DNA of 64,000 bases from PFJX01 sp963713085. GTDB taxonomy: Bacteria; Pseudomonadota; Gammaproteobacteria; Burkholderiales; Thiobacillaceae. The stretch's first letter is position 1. Each line of letters starts with the position of its first letter. Shown piece after piece: positions 17,340-25,569 of the stretch. The position numbers and the translations under genes are program-made. The DNA is taken from NCBI GenBank assembly GCA_963713085.1, contig CAVQKQ010000009.1, forward strand, positions 218,916 through 282,915, given 5' to 3'. The notes beneath the pieces were generated by a model. That model worked only from the letters and a program-made list of their open reading frames with translations. It was not told where the DNA came from and made no database searches.

Positions 17340-18881
17340 TTAAGCCGCAGCTGAAATGAACAAGTAATAGACCAGCTGCACCAAATAAGCCACGATCAGC
17401 ACACCGACCCCAAGCACGAAGGCCATATTTGTTCGCCGCTGATGACGCAGACTCTGATCGGTCTGAATCATGGTCACAGCCCCGAGCAAGGGATAGTCGG
17501 TCAATTCCCGCAATTGCTTGCGGCTGTCCACGGAAGGCCGCATCTGGGCGAACAAGAATGCCAGCGCGATACCCACAGCAAGACCGCCGACCGGCACTAC
17601 CGACACCAGCAGTGGACGATTCGGCCATGCGGGTTGATTTGGGACCCGGGGCGGATCGATGACCCGGAAATCCACCGCATCCGTCTTGCTCTCCACTTCC
17701 CCAGTGATGGAAGCGGTCTCACGACGATCCAACAACTGCGCATAATTTTTCTTATAAACATCGTAATCCCGCATCATTTCCGTGTATTCCGCTTCAATTT
17801 TCGGGATTAGATTCACATTCCGCAGCAAGTCGTTGCGCTTGCCCTCGTATTGGGCGACTCGTGCCCGCAATGAAGCGGCATTGGCATCCGCCTCGGCGAT
17901 GGCGATGGAAAGCTGTTGATAGACCGGATTCTGGGCCTTGATGGCCTCACTGGAACCGGACTTGACCCCTTCTTCTTCCTGTTTCTTCTGGGCCTGCAAG
18001 CGGGCGATCAACTGCTTGATCCGTGCGACATCCGGGTGGAGATCCGTATAACGCAAGCGTAGATTGTCCAACTGGCCTTGCAGGGCATTGATGCGGCTAT
18101 CCAGAGCGGAAGTGGTGGGAGTGACGACCGGCCCGGGTGAAACCAGTGTTTCCTCCTGATCCGCCAACTGTTGTTGTAATTGCTTCTTCCGGTCCTCAGA
18201 CTCTTTCAAATCCAGCTTCGCCTGCTCCAAGGCCACGTTCACTTGATTCAGCTTGCCGTAGTAATCGCCACCCTGGCCGGGCATGGTTCCCACGTTGCGG
18301 CGCTTGAATTCCTCCAGCTGCTTTTCCTTGTCGCGCAGCTTGGCCTCGTATCCGGCAAGCTGGTCTTCAATGAATTTCTGCGAGCTGGATAAATCCTTCC
18401 GGCTTCCACCCAGGCTGCTTTCCGTGAAGATCGTGAGCAGCGACTGGACCACGCGCTTGGCCAAGTCAGGGTTGGCGTGCTGATAACTGATGGTGTAGAG
18501 GTTCTCCCGGTCGCTGCCCTCGAGTTTGATGCGCGCAGCGAGTCCCTTGTATAGCTCCTCCTGCTGTTGCGGGGTCTTTGCGCGCAAGTCCAAGTCTGTC
18601 ATGCGGGCAACTTTTTCCAGATTCGGCCTGCTGGCGATGGTGCGCGTCATCATGGCGATCTGTTGCGACACATTGGGCTGAACCGCAAGCCCCGACAGCA
18701 GAGGCCGCAGCAACGATTGGGTATCCACATAGACCCGGGCCTGGGCCTGATACTGATTTTCCAGCAGATACACCCAGATCCAGCCCACCACCGCCACCGA
18801 CCATGCGATGATCAACACCAGCCAGCGTCTTCGCCAGATCGCGCGGGCGTAGCCCAGGATCTGCTCAAGCGACTCGTTCAT
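17340..18881 (-). CDS. Polysaccharide chain-length determinant (Wzz/PCP family), XrtA-associated
   Basis: 513-residue inner-membrane protein of the TIGR03007 type. TM1 is at ~19-38 (LVLIIAWSVAVVGWIWVYLL), a long periplasmic coiled coil spans ~170-390, and a second TM lies near 415-437 after the proline-rich DPPRVPNQPAWPNRP. An extra hydrophobic segment is at the C-terminus. It sets chain length and is the usual partner of the downstream BY-kinase. Confidence 0.93.
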   Translation of the reverse strand: MNESLEQILGYARAIWRRRWLVLIIAWSVAVVGWIWVYLLENQYQAQARVYVDTQSLLRPLLSGLAVQPNVSQQIAMMTRTIASRPNLEKVARMTDLDLRAKTPQQQEELYKGLAARIKLEGSDRENLYTISYQHANPDLAKRVVQSLLTIFTESSLGGSRKDLSSSQKFIEDQLAGYEAKLRDKEKQLEEFKRRNVGTMPGQGGDYYGKLNQVNVALEQAKLDLKESEDRKKQLQQQLADQEETLVSPGPVVTPTTSALDSRINALQGQLDNLRLRYTDLHPDVARIKQLIARLQAQKKQEEEGVKSGSSEAIKAQNPVYQQLSIAIAEADANAASLRARVAQYEGKRNDLLRNVNLIPKIEAEYTEMMRDYDVYKKNYAQLLDRRETASITGEVESKTDAVDFRVIDPPRVPNQPAWPNRPLLVSVVPVGGLAVGIALAFLFAQMRPSVDSRKQLRELTDYPLLGAVTMIQTDQSLRHQRRTNMAFVLGVGVLIVAYLVQLVYYLFISAAA

Positions 18882-18921
18882 CCCTTACCTTTCGTATTAG
18901 GCCGTTCGATTCAAACAGGAA

Positions 18922-19530
18922 TCAGAACCAGCTCTCCGGGATGATCAGCACGTCGCCGGGGCGCATCTCCACGTTTGCAGAGATGTCCCCACCCTTGGTC
19001 AAGTCCTCCAGGCGCACGCCGAATTGCTGAGGCTTGCCGTCAACAACGCGCAGGATGCTGGCCCGGTTGCCGGCAGCGAAATCCGTGATGCCTCCCACCG
19101 CGATCATCACATCCACCAAGGACATGTCTTCCCGATAGTTCAGTGCCTGGGGTTTGGCAGCCTGGCCCAGCACACGGATCTGCTGGCTGTATGGCCCCAT
19201 GCCGCCGGAAACGATCACGGTGACGATCGGATCCTGGATATATTTGCCTAGAATCTTTTCAAGATTCCGTGCCAGGTGAGTCGGTGTTATGCCAGTGGCA
19301 GGAACATCCTCAGCCAGATTCATGGTCAACTTGCCATCCGGTCGAATGGGAAAACTTCCCGAGACCTCCGGATTACCCCACACGAATATGCTTACCGTAT
19401 CTCCCGGGCCCAACAAATAATTCCAATCGGAGGCCCCTGGAGCGGACGCCGGCGCGGGTGGATATATTGGATTGTTCGCACACGCGGAAAGTAGGCCCGC
19501 CAACACGACAGGCAAGACATAACGTTTCAT
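18922..19530 (-). CDS. Wza-like polysaccharide export lipoprotein, XrtA-associated
   Basis: 202-residue protein of the TIGR03027 type. The lipobox LLSAC gives a lipidated C17. The Poly_export domain starts at YLLGPGDTVSIFVWGNPE, followed by a SLBB-like segment (IRVLGQAAKPQALNYREDMSLVDVM). It should form the periplasmic/outer-membrane export channel. It is the first gene of the minus-strand operon, so the main promoter should lie upstream of 19530. Confidence 0.93.
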   Translation of the reverse strand: MKRYVLPVVLAGLLSACANNPIYPPAPASAPGASDWNYLLGPGDTVSIFVWGNPEVSGSFPIRPDGKLTMNLAEDVPATGITPTHLARNLEKILGKYIQDPIVTVIVSGGMGPYSQQIRVLGQAAKPQALNYREDMSLVDVMIAVGGITDFAAGNRASILRVVDGKPQQFGVRLEDLTKGGDISANVEMRPGDVLIIPESWF

Positions 19531-19703
19531 TCTGGTTCCCCCATTGCTGGTCTATGAGCTGGCTGGATTATGCCACAGGCCATCTACGGCAAATCGGTGA
19601 TAAAACTTGAGGCCCTGCCACCCAGTCAAAAATATCGCGAATAACCCCTCATGGTGGCCAGTATCCAGCCGGATGGCTTCAGCAAGGATGGCGTCTCATG
19701 GAC
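19531..19703. other. Intergenic region upstream of the exopolysaccharide operon
   Basis: 173 bases without a gene. It should contain the promoter for the minus-strand export gene. On the minus strand I see CATAAT with TTGCCG only 14 bases away, which is too short to call as a promoter. Confidence 0.4.
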
Positions 19704-19955
19704 TCAATCCAGCCAACGGAGAAGGTAATAGAGGCGAAAACCCTCCGAGGAACGCGAGGGTCCCGAGGCCACCGCCGCATGAAAACCGTCCCCCGGTTTT
19801 GCGGCGGAACGGGCAGCCGCCTCGGACTCATGAACGGTTACGCAACTCTCCGGAAATCTCTTGCGATTGGGTCGGGGCGCGTAGATAACCACGTACCGGG
19901 TCTGAATTACTGTCGTCTCGGTATCGGAAATCAAGCTGGTGATGGCCTCCGCCAT
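19704..19955 (-). CDS. Small protein of unknown function
   Basis: 83-residue soluble, basic protein (RYVVIYAPRPNRKRFPESC, then GPSRSSEGFRLYYLLRWL). No family is recognised. The start codon shares one base with the upstream stop (TGATG), a translational-coupling arrangement. That supports it as a real gene despite its size. Confidence 0.6.
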   Translation of the reverse strand: MAEAITSLISDTETTVIQTRYVVIYAPRPNRKRFPESCVTVHESEAAARSAAKPGDGFHAAVASGPSRSSEGFRLYYLLRWLD

Positions 19956-20239
19956 CAGTTCAGTTTCTTGGCGGGAGGCGGTGAAAATTGCATGGGTTGG
20001 GAACTGGGTTGTTCGTCCGAATAATGGGGGCGCTCATTGCGGGTGAGACCCAATGCTTCGGCCAACTCCGCTTCACGCGCCGATACCAGCCCCAGGCACA
20101 TGCGGATGTTTTCCACCGTATCAGGGGACAACGGGCTCGGCACGCCATCCCGAGGTGCGGTATCGCGCACCACGGAGGTAAGTGTCTTACGCATCGCGCG
20201 CATTATCTGCTGCTCTTTGCTCAACTCGATGTTATCCAT
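19955..20239 (-). CDS. Small helical protein of unknown function
   Basis: 94 residues from the ATG at 20239, which has AGGTG about eight bases upstream. A longer frame reaches 20350 but its start lacks a ribosome binding site. The sequence (MDNIELSKEQQIMRAMRKTL, VENIRMCLGLVSAREAELAEALG) is charged and helical with no signal peptide. No function is known to me. It is coupled to the 83-residue gene downstream and divergent from mlaA. Confidence 0.65.
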   Translation of the reverse strand: MDNIELSKEQQIMRAMRKTLTSVVRDTAPRDGVPSPLSPDTVENIRMCLGLVSAREAELAEALGLTRNERPHYSDEQPSSQPMQFSPPPAKKLN

Positions 20240-20421
20240 CTGCACACCTAGAGAATTGACTGTCAGCGGATTGTCCCGGCCGGCGCGACCCTGGTCAACC
20301 TTACTGAACGAAAGGAAATGCAACCGAGCAAATGCCTCGTTCGTATTCATTGCGGCACAGGCTAAAGTAAACTCTGTACTTGCCGAAATTGGCTAACGAC
20401 AAACAATAAGCGCCATCAACC

Positions 20422-21117
20422 ATGAAACAAAACTTCCTCCTCTTTGGGGCCTGCATCATGTTGTCGTTGGCGGGGTGCGCCACCAACGGCGACCCACGTG
20501 ATCCTCTCGAACCCCTCAACCGGAGCATTCACAGCTTTAACGAAGGCTTCGACAAGGCGTTGCTCAAGCCTGTGGCAAAGGGTTATGACACGGTTCTGCC
20601 AGGCTTCGCCAAGACCGGTGTACACAATTTCTTCGCCAATCTGGGCGACGTTACGGTACTCGCCAACGATATCCTGCAGTTGAAGCTGGAACAGTCCAGT
20701 TCCGACCTGTTGCGGCTGGCATTCAACACCACGTTCGGAATTGTCGGCGTGATCGATATCGCATCGAAAATGGGCCTGCAAAAGCACGAAGAGGATTTCG
20801 GACAGACGCTGGGGCGATGGGGTATCGGTTCCGGGCCCTATCTGGTCCTTCCCTTCCTCGGCCCAAGTTCCTTCCGCGACGGCATCGGCATTGCCGTGGA
20901 TACGGAATACACGGATCCAGTGCGCAATTATGATGACGTCGCCGTCCGCAACCAGGTCACGGTCCTCCGTGCCGTCAGCCGCCGGGCCGATCTTCTCGGG
21001 GCCGCCGAAGCGGTGAGTTCTGCCGCCCTGGACCCCTATGAGTTCATACGCGACTTTTACCTGGAGCGTCGCTATCAACTGGTCTACGACGGAAATCCGC
21101 CTCCAGACAAGGAATGA
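20422..21117 (+). CDS. mlaA: MlaA/VacJ phospholipid-transport lipoprotein
   Basis: 231-residue outer-membrane lipoprotein. The lipobox LAGC gives lipidated C19. The domain is clear from DPLEPLNRSIHSFNEGFDKALLKPVAKGY and from FGQTLGRWGIGSGPYLVLPFLGPSSFRDG. MlaA removes phospholipids from the outer leaflet and passes them to the MlaC/MlaFEDB system; no other mla gene is in this window. Its stop overlaps the greB start. Confidence 0.95.
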   Translation: MKQNFLLFGACIMLSLAGCATNGDPRDPLEPLNRSIHSFNEGFDKALLKPVAKGYDTVLPGFAKTGVHNFFANLGDVTVLANDILQLKLEQSSSDLLRLAFNTTFGIVGVIDIASKMGLQKHEEDFGQTLGRWGIGSGPYLVLPFLGPSSFRDGIGIAVDTEYTDPVRNYDDVAVRNQVTVLRAVSRRADLLGAAEAVSSAALDPYEFIRDFYLERRYQLVYDGNPPPDKE

Positions 21118-21671
21118 ACAAGGCCTTTGTACAAGAGGATGCGCCAGCGGAAGAGGATGAAGAGGTCGGCGCCCCGCCCCTCCCCGCAGGGGTGAAAAAC
21201 TATATGACACCGGCGGGTCACGCACGCATGCTCGCCGAGTTGTTCCACCTTGCCAAGGTGGAACGTCCCGAGGTGGTTGGCATCGTTTCCTGGGCCGCCG
21301 GCAATGGTGATCGCTCCGAGAACGGCGATTACATCTATGGCAAGAAACGCCTGAGGGAAATCGATCGCCGAATCCGCTTCCTGACCAAACGTCTGGACAC
21401 AGTTCAGGTAGTGGACCCCACGGCCCAGGAGAACATTGGCCAGGTATTTTTCGGCGCCACGGTCACGGTGATGGATGCGGAAGGGGAAACCGCGGTCTAC
21501 AGCATTGTCGGCCTGGACGAAGCGGACCCGGGACACGGCCGCATTTCCTGGGTGTCACCCCTGGCCCGTGCGCTGCTCAAGGCCCGCTTGGGCGATCTGG
21601 TTCGATTCATGGCCCCCGGTGGGATACGTGAATTGGAAGTGGTCGGCATCGAATACCGTAACCTGGAATAA
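21114..21671 (+). CDS. greB: Transcription elongation factor GreB
   Basis: 185-residue GreA/GreB-family protein that rescues backtracked RNA polymerase by stimulating transcript cleavage. The N-terminal coiled coil contains the NGDRSENGDYIYGKKRLREIDRRI tip region with acidic residues, and the C-terminal FKBP-like domain follows (PLARALLKARLGDLVRF). It overlaps mlaA by ATGA, so translation is likely coupled. The N-terminal ~28 residues are an acidic extension. Confidence 0.94.
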   Translation: MNKAFVQEDAPAEEDEEVGAPPLPAGVKNYMTPAGHARMLAELFHLAKVERPEVVGIVSWAAGNGDRSENGDYIYGKKRLREIDRRIRFLTKRLDTVQVVDPTAQENIGQVFFGATVTVMDAEGETAVYSIVGLDEADPGHGRISWVSPLARALLKARLGDLVRFMAPGGIRELEVVGIEYRNLE

Positions 21672-21740
21672 GCGGTCGCCCGATACAACACGACATTTTC
21701 TTCCGCTATGATGGCGGAATCCTCACTTGGCGGCTCCGAC

Positions 21741-22373
21741 ATGAACCCTATCCGCGTCCTGATCGTCGATGACCACCCCCTGCTGCGCCTTGGCGTAGGC
21801 CGCTCCCTGGAAAAGGAGGATGGATTCGAAGTGGCTGGCGAGTGCGCCGACCTGGCATCGGCGCGCAGCTGGGTGTCAGAAGGCAACAGGGCCGACGTTG
21901 TGATCCTCGACCGCAGCCTGCCCGATGGAGACGGGCTGGAACTCATGCCCATCCTCAAGGCGTCGGGCATGAAGGTGATCGTGCTCACCGTGGAGGACGG
22001 CGACGAAGAGATCCGTGCCGCGGTCGATGCCGGAGTGGACGGCTATCTCCTGAAATCGTCCGACAGCGACCAGATCGTTCACGCCATCGGCATCGTGCTG
22101 CAGGATGCCGGTGCATTCCCACCCCAGGTCGTGCAGAAACTGACCCGCAGCACCGGCGAAGACCCCCTGGCCAAACTATCCGGTCGGGAACTGGAAATCT
22201 CCGAATACGTGGCCCAGGGCTACAGCAACAAGGTGATCGGCGCGAAACTCAACCTGTCCGACAACACCGTACGCAACCACCTGGCCAACATCATGCAGAA
22301 GCTCAACTTTCACAACCGGGTACAGGTCGCCACCCTGGTGTTGCAGCACCTGAAAAAAACCAAGCGCATCTGA
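21741..22373 (+). CDS. NarL/LuxR-family response regulator
   Basis: 210-residue regulator. The receiver domain has the acidic pair D10/D11, phospho-acceptor D57 and K105. The C-terminal LuxR-type helix-turn-helix is LSGRELEISEYVAQGYSNKVIGAKLNLSDNTVRNHL in outline. The ATG at 21741 is preferred over 21708; a TATGAT hexamer at 21707-21712 could then serve as a -10 box. No histidine kinase is nearby, so it is an orphan. It lies 13 bases before the copper efflux genes and might control them, which is inference. Confidence 0.88.
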   Translation: MNPIRVLIVDDHPLLRLGVGRSLEKEDGFEVAGECADLASARSWVSEGNRADVVILDRSLPDGDGLELMPILKASGMKVIVLTVEDGDEEIRAAVDAGVDGYLLKSSDSDQIVHAIGIVLQDAGAFPPQVVQKLTRSTGEDPLAKLSGRELEISEYVAQGYSNKVIGAKLNLSDNTVRNHLANIMQKLNFHNRVQVATLVLQHLKKTKRI

Positions 22374-22386
22374 TCCTCACGACCCC

Positions 22387-22719
22387 ATGCGACGCTTCCT
22401 GGCCATCCTGATCCGTTGTGTCCTGGTGTGCGGCCTGGGGTTCACGCCCGTGGCGAACGCCCACAACATGGCCGCGCAGGACACGCATCGGGAACAGGCC
22501 CCGCCCTGCCACGCCCCTTGCCATGACCAGCACCAGCCAGCCGGCAAATGCTGCGGCGCTTCAGGTCAATGCCACTGCGCCATGGCAAACGCCCTTCCGG
22601 TCGGATGCGCCCTCGCCACGCCTCCCCTCATGAAAGCAGACCGTCCCTTGACCGTCCGCCATCTCGCCCTGGAACAATCCGTTATCCCGGACACCCCACC
22701 CCCGCGGCCGAACTCCTGA
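22387..22719 (+). CDS. Secreted Cys/His-rich protein, CopL-like
   Basis: 110 residues with a signal peptide (~1-25, ending VANA) and a Cys/His cluster: CHAPCHDQH, KCCGASGQCHCAM and a further Cys. Seven cysteines lie between ~40 and 75. Such proteins precede copper-resistance genes in other proteobacteria (CopL type), where they take part in copper-dependent induction or buffering. It is immediately upstream of the CusCBA-like genes. Confidence 0.65.
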   Translation: MRRFLAILIRCVLVCGLGFTPVANAHNMAAQDTHREQAPPCHAPCHDQHQPAGKCCGASGQCHCAMANALPVGCALATPPLMKADRPLTVRHLALEQSVIPDTPPPRPNS

Positions 22720-22777
22720 CTGTCCACTGAACATTCCCGGCTGGCGTTGTCCCCAGCCACCACGTGTGGAGTTCGTC

Positions 22778-24037
22778 ATGAATCGATTGCATATTCGCCG
22801 AGGCGTGCTGCTTGGTCGCGCCCTCATCGGGTCCCTCCTGCTTGCGGGTGTCGGCGCTTCGGCGGAACCGGCTGCCAACCATCTCAGCTTGGAGGAAACG
22901 GCCAGTCTGGCCGTCCAGCACCAGCCGCAATTGCTAGCCCAGCAGGCCGCCGTCGCCGCCCTTGACGAGAGCGCGCCGGCGGCGGGCGAACTGCCCGATC
23001 CCAAGATGCGCGTGGGCCTGGCCAACCTGCCCATCGACACCTTCAATTTCGACCAGGAACCCATGACCCAGGCCACCGTCGGCGTCAGCCAGCTCATCCC
23101 CGGCGGTGACAAACGCCGCTTGGCCATGACCCGGCTGGAAAGGGAAGCCGCCCAAGGCAACCAGGTCCTTGCCGCCACCACCCGGCGCATCGTCCGGGAT
23201 GCCCAACTGGCCTGGCTGGATCTCTACCTGCCCAGCGTGGCCCAAGACCTGGTCAAGCAGGTGGCGACCGAGTATCAACGCCAGGTGGAATGGAGCCAGG
23301 TGGCCTACGAGACCGGCAAGCTCGGCCAGGATGAAACCCTGGCCCTGCGCGGCATGCTGGAGACCACCCGGGACCGGCTGTCGGAACTGGCGCGCCAGCA
23401 GGCCAAGGCGCGGGCCGGACTCGCCCGCTGGATCGGCCAGGCGGCCGAACGCCCCCTGGAGGCGCTGCCGCGGGCCATCCCCCCCGTGCCCTTGCCGGAG
23501 ATTGTCGCGCAACTCGACCAGCACCCGGAACTCGCCACGCTCAACGAGGCGGTCGGCGTGGCCCAGGCCGATGCCAACCTGGCTAGGGAGGCCTACAAGC
23601 CCGACTGGTCCGTGGATCTGAGCTACGGCCTGCGGGGCGGCAACCGTCCGGACTTCGTCTCCGTGGTGGTCGGCGTGGACCTGCCCATCTTTCCCGGCAA
23701 CCGCCAGGACAAGCGCCTGGCCGCCCGACTGTCGGGCGTGGAGCGGGCGGAACAGATGCGTCTCGACCGCTACCAGGCCCTCAAGGCGGAACTGGAGTCC
23801 GCCTATGCCGACTGGCAGGCGGCGGATGCCCGCGTCAACCATTTTGAAAAGGAAATACTGCCCTTGGCCGCCCGCCGCATCGAAAGCGCCCTGGCCGCCT
23901 ACGGCAGCGACCGGGCCAATTACGGCCGCGTCCTGGAGGCGCGCCGGGCGGAACTCGAAGCCCGCCTGCAATGGCTCACCCAACAGGTCGCCGAGGCCAA
24001 GGCGCTGGTGCAGATCCGCTACTTCAGCGCGAATTGA
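22778..24037 (+). CDS. cusC: TolC-family outer-membrane factor of a heavy-metal RND pump
   Basis: 419 residues with a signal peptide (~10-30) and two outer-membrane-efflux repeats rich in helical heptads. It forms the outer-membrane duct of the tripartite pump with the next two genes. The ATG at 22778 has GGAG seven bases upstream; a GTG at 22766 is in frame. The symbol follows from the operon context; CzcC-like is an alternative name. Confidence 0.85.
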   Translation: MNRLHIRRGVLLGRALIGSLLLAGVGASAEPAANHLSLEETASLAVQHQPQLLAQQAAVAALDESAPAAGELPDPKMRVGLANLPIDTFNFDQEPMTQATVGVSQLIPGGDKRRLAMTRLEREAAQGNQVLAATTRRIVRDAQLAWLDLYLPSVAQDLVKQVATEYQRQVEWSQVAYETGKLGQDETLALRGMLETTRDRLSELARQQAKARAGLARWIGQAAERPLEALPRAIPPVPLPEIVAQLDQHPELATLNEAVGVAQADANLAREAYKPDWSVDLSYGLRGGNRPDFVSVVVGVDLPIFPGNRQDKRLAARLSGVERAEQMRLDRYQALKAELESAYADWQAADARVNHFEKEILPLAARRIESALAAYGSDRANYGRVLEARRAELEARLQWLTQQVAEAKALVQIRYFSAN

Positions 24038-24047
24038 GGAGACGACC

Positions 24048-25559
24048 ATGAACACCAACATCAAACTGCTCGCCGTCCTCGTGCTGGGACTCGCGCTGGG
24101 CGGAGGCGCCGCCTGGTACGCGGCGCACCGTGGAATGCCCATGAAGATGCCGGCGGACACCGCCGCGCCTGCCGCCAAGCAGGAAAAGGCCGTCCTCTAC
24201 TGGTACGACCCCATGGTGCCGGCCCAGCACTTCGACAAGCCCGGCAAGTCGCCCTTCATGGACATGGACCTGGTGCCGAAATACGCCGACGACGCCGGCA
24301 ACAGCGAGGCTGCGGGCGGCGTCAGCATCGACCCGCGCATGGTCCAGAACCTGGGCATCCGCACCGCCCAGGCGGAAAGGGGACGCCTGTGGCGCCGGAT
24401 CGATACCGTCGGCTACGTCCGCGCCGACGACAACCGCATCGAGGTCCTCCAGGCCCGGGTCAACGGCTGGATCGAGAAGTTGAACGTGCGCGCCCTGAAC
24501 GACCCGGTGAAGCGCGGCGAACTGGTCGCCGAGGTATACAGCCCGGATCTTTACGTTGCCCAGGAGGAATTCCTGCTGGCCCTCAAGCACCCGGATGACG
24601 CCGGCTGGATCGACGCGGCCCGGCAGAAACTGGCCTTCCTCGGCCTCGCCCGGAACCAGATCGACAGCCTGGAAAAGGGCGGCAAGCCCATGCGCAGGGT
24701 GAACTACTATGCCCCCATCAGCGGTATCGTCTCGCGCATCGCCGCACGCGAAGGGTCCTCGGTCAGCGCCGGCATGCCCATGCTGGAGATCACCGACCTT
24801 TCCAGGGTCTGGGTCACCGCCGAGGTCATGGAAAACCAGGCGGCCTGGATCGCCCCCGGCAAAAGCGTGGAGATCGGCGTGGACAGCCTGCCCGGCGAGA
24901 CCTTCGACGGCAAGGTGGACTACCTCTACCCCACGGTCAACGCCAATACCCGTACCCACTCGGTGCGCATCGTCCTGGCCAACCCGGGACTTAAGCTCAA
25001 GCCGGGCATGTTCGCCAAGGTCACCCTCTACGGCGGCAAGGGCGAGGAAGCCGTGCTGGTGCCCAGCGAGGCAGTCATCACCACCGGCAAGCGCAGCATC
25101 GTCCTGGTGACCCGGGACGAGGGCCATTTCACCCCGGTCGTGGTAACCACCGGCATGCAGAGCAACGGCCAGACCGCCATCCTGAAAGGCCTGGAAGGGA
25201 ACGAGAAGGTGGTCACCTCGGGCCAGTTCCTGATCGAATCGGAGGCCAACCTGAAGGGCGTGCTGGACAAGTTGGGCGCCCCCGGCGCCGAGACGCAAAA
25301 GATCCATACCGGTACCGGGAAGATCACCAAGGTCGACGCCAAGACCGGCGAACTGGTAATGCAGCACCAACCCATCCCCAGCCTGGAGTGGCCCGCAATG
25401 ACCATGGAATTCGAGGTCAAGGATCCGGCCATGCTCAAGGGCTTGAAGGTGGGCGAGAAGGTGGAGTTCGACCTGGTCAAGGATGAGGACGGGACCTTCC
25501 CCGTGGTGGCCATACGCCCCAAGGGCGGCGCGGAGAAACCCGCCGCCGGCGGACAGTGA
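24048..25559 (+). CDS. cusB: Cu/Ag efflux membrane-fusion protein with fused CusF domain
   Basis: 503-residue periplasmic adaptor. The N-terminus has a TM anchor and a heavy-metal-binding segment (YWYDPMVPAQHFDKPGKSPFMDMDLVP). Lipoyl, hairpin and barrel domains follow. The last ~80 residues are a CusF-like domain with the Cu(I)/Ag(I) ligands spaced as in CusF: H, then W eight residues later, then M at +3 and +5 (HQPIPSLEWPAMTM). This argues for Cu/Ag rather than Zn/Co. AGGAGA precedes the ATG. Confidence 0.92.
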   Translation: MNTNIKLLAVLVLGLALGGGAAWYAAHRGMPMKMPADTAAPAAKQEKAVLYWYDPMVPAQHFDKPGKSPFMDMDLVPKYADDAGNSEAAGGVSIDPRMVQNLGIRTAQAERGRLWRRIDTVGYVRADDNRIEVLQARVNGWIEKLNVRALNDPVKRGELVAEVYSPDLYVAQEEFLLALKHPDDAGWIDAARQKLAFLGLARNQIDSLEKGGKPMRRVNYYAPISGIVSRIAAREGSSVSAGMPMLEITDLSRVWVTAEVMENQAAWIAPGKSVEIGVDSLPGETFDGKVDYLYPTVNANTRTHSVRIVLANPGLKLKPGMFAKVTLYGGKGEEAVLVPSEAVITTGKRSIVLVTRDEGHFTPVVVTTGMQSNGQTAILKGLEGNEKVVTSGQFLIESEANLKGVLDKLGAPGAETQKIHTGTGKITKVDAKTGELVMQHQPIPSLEWPAMTMEFEVKDPAMLKGLKVGEKVEFDLVKDEDGTFPVVAIRPKGGAEKPAAGGQ

Positions 25560-25569
25560 GGCAACCGCC

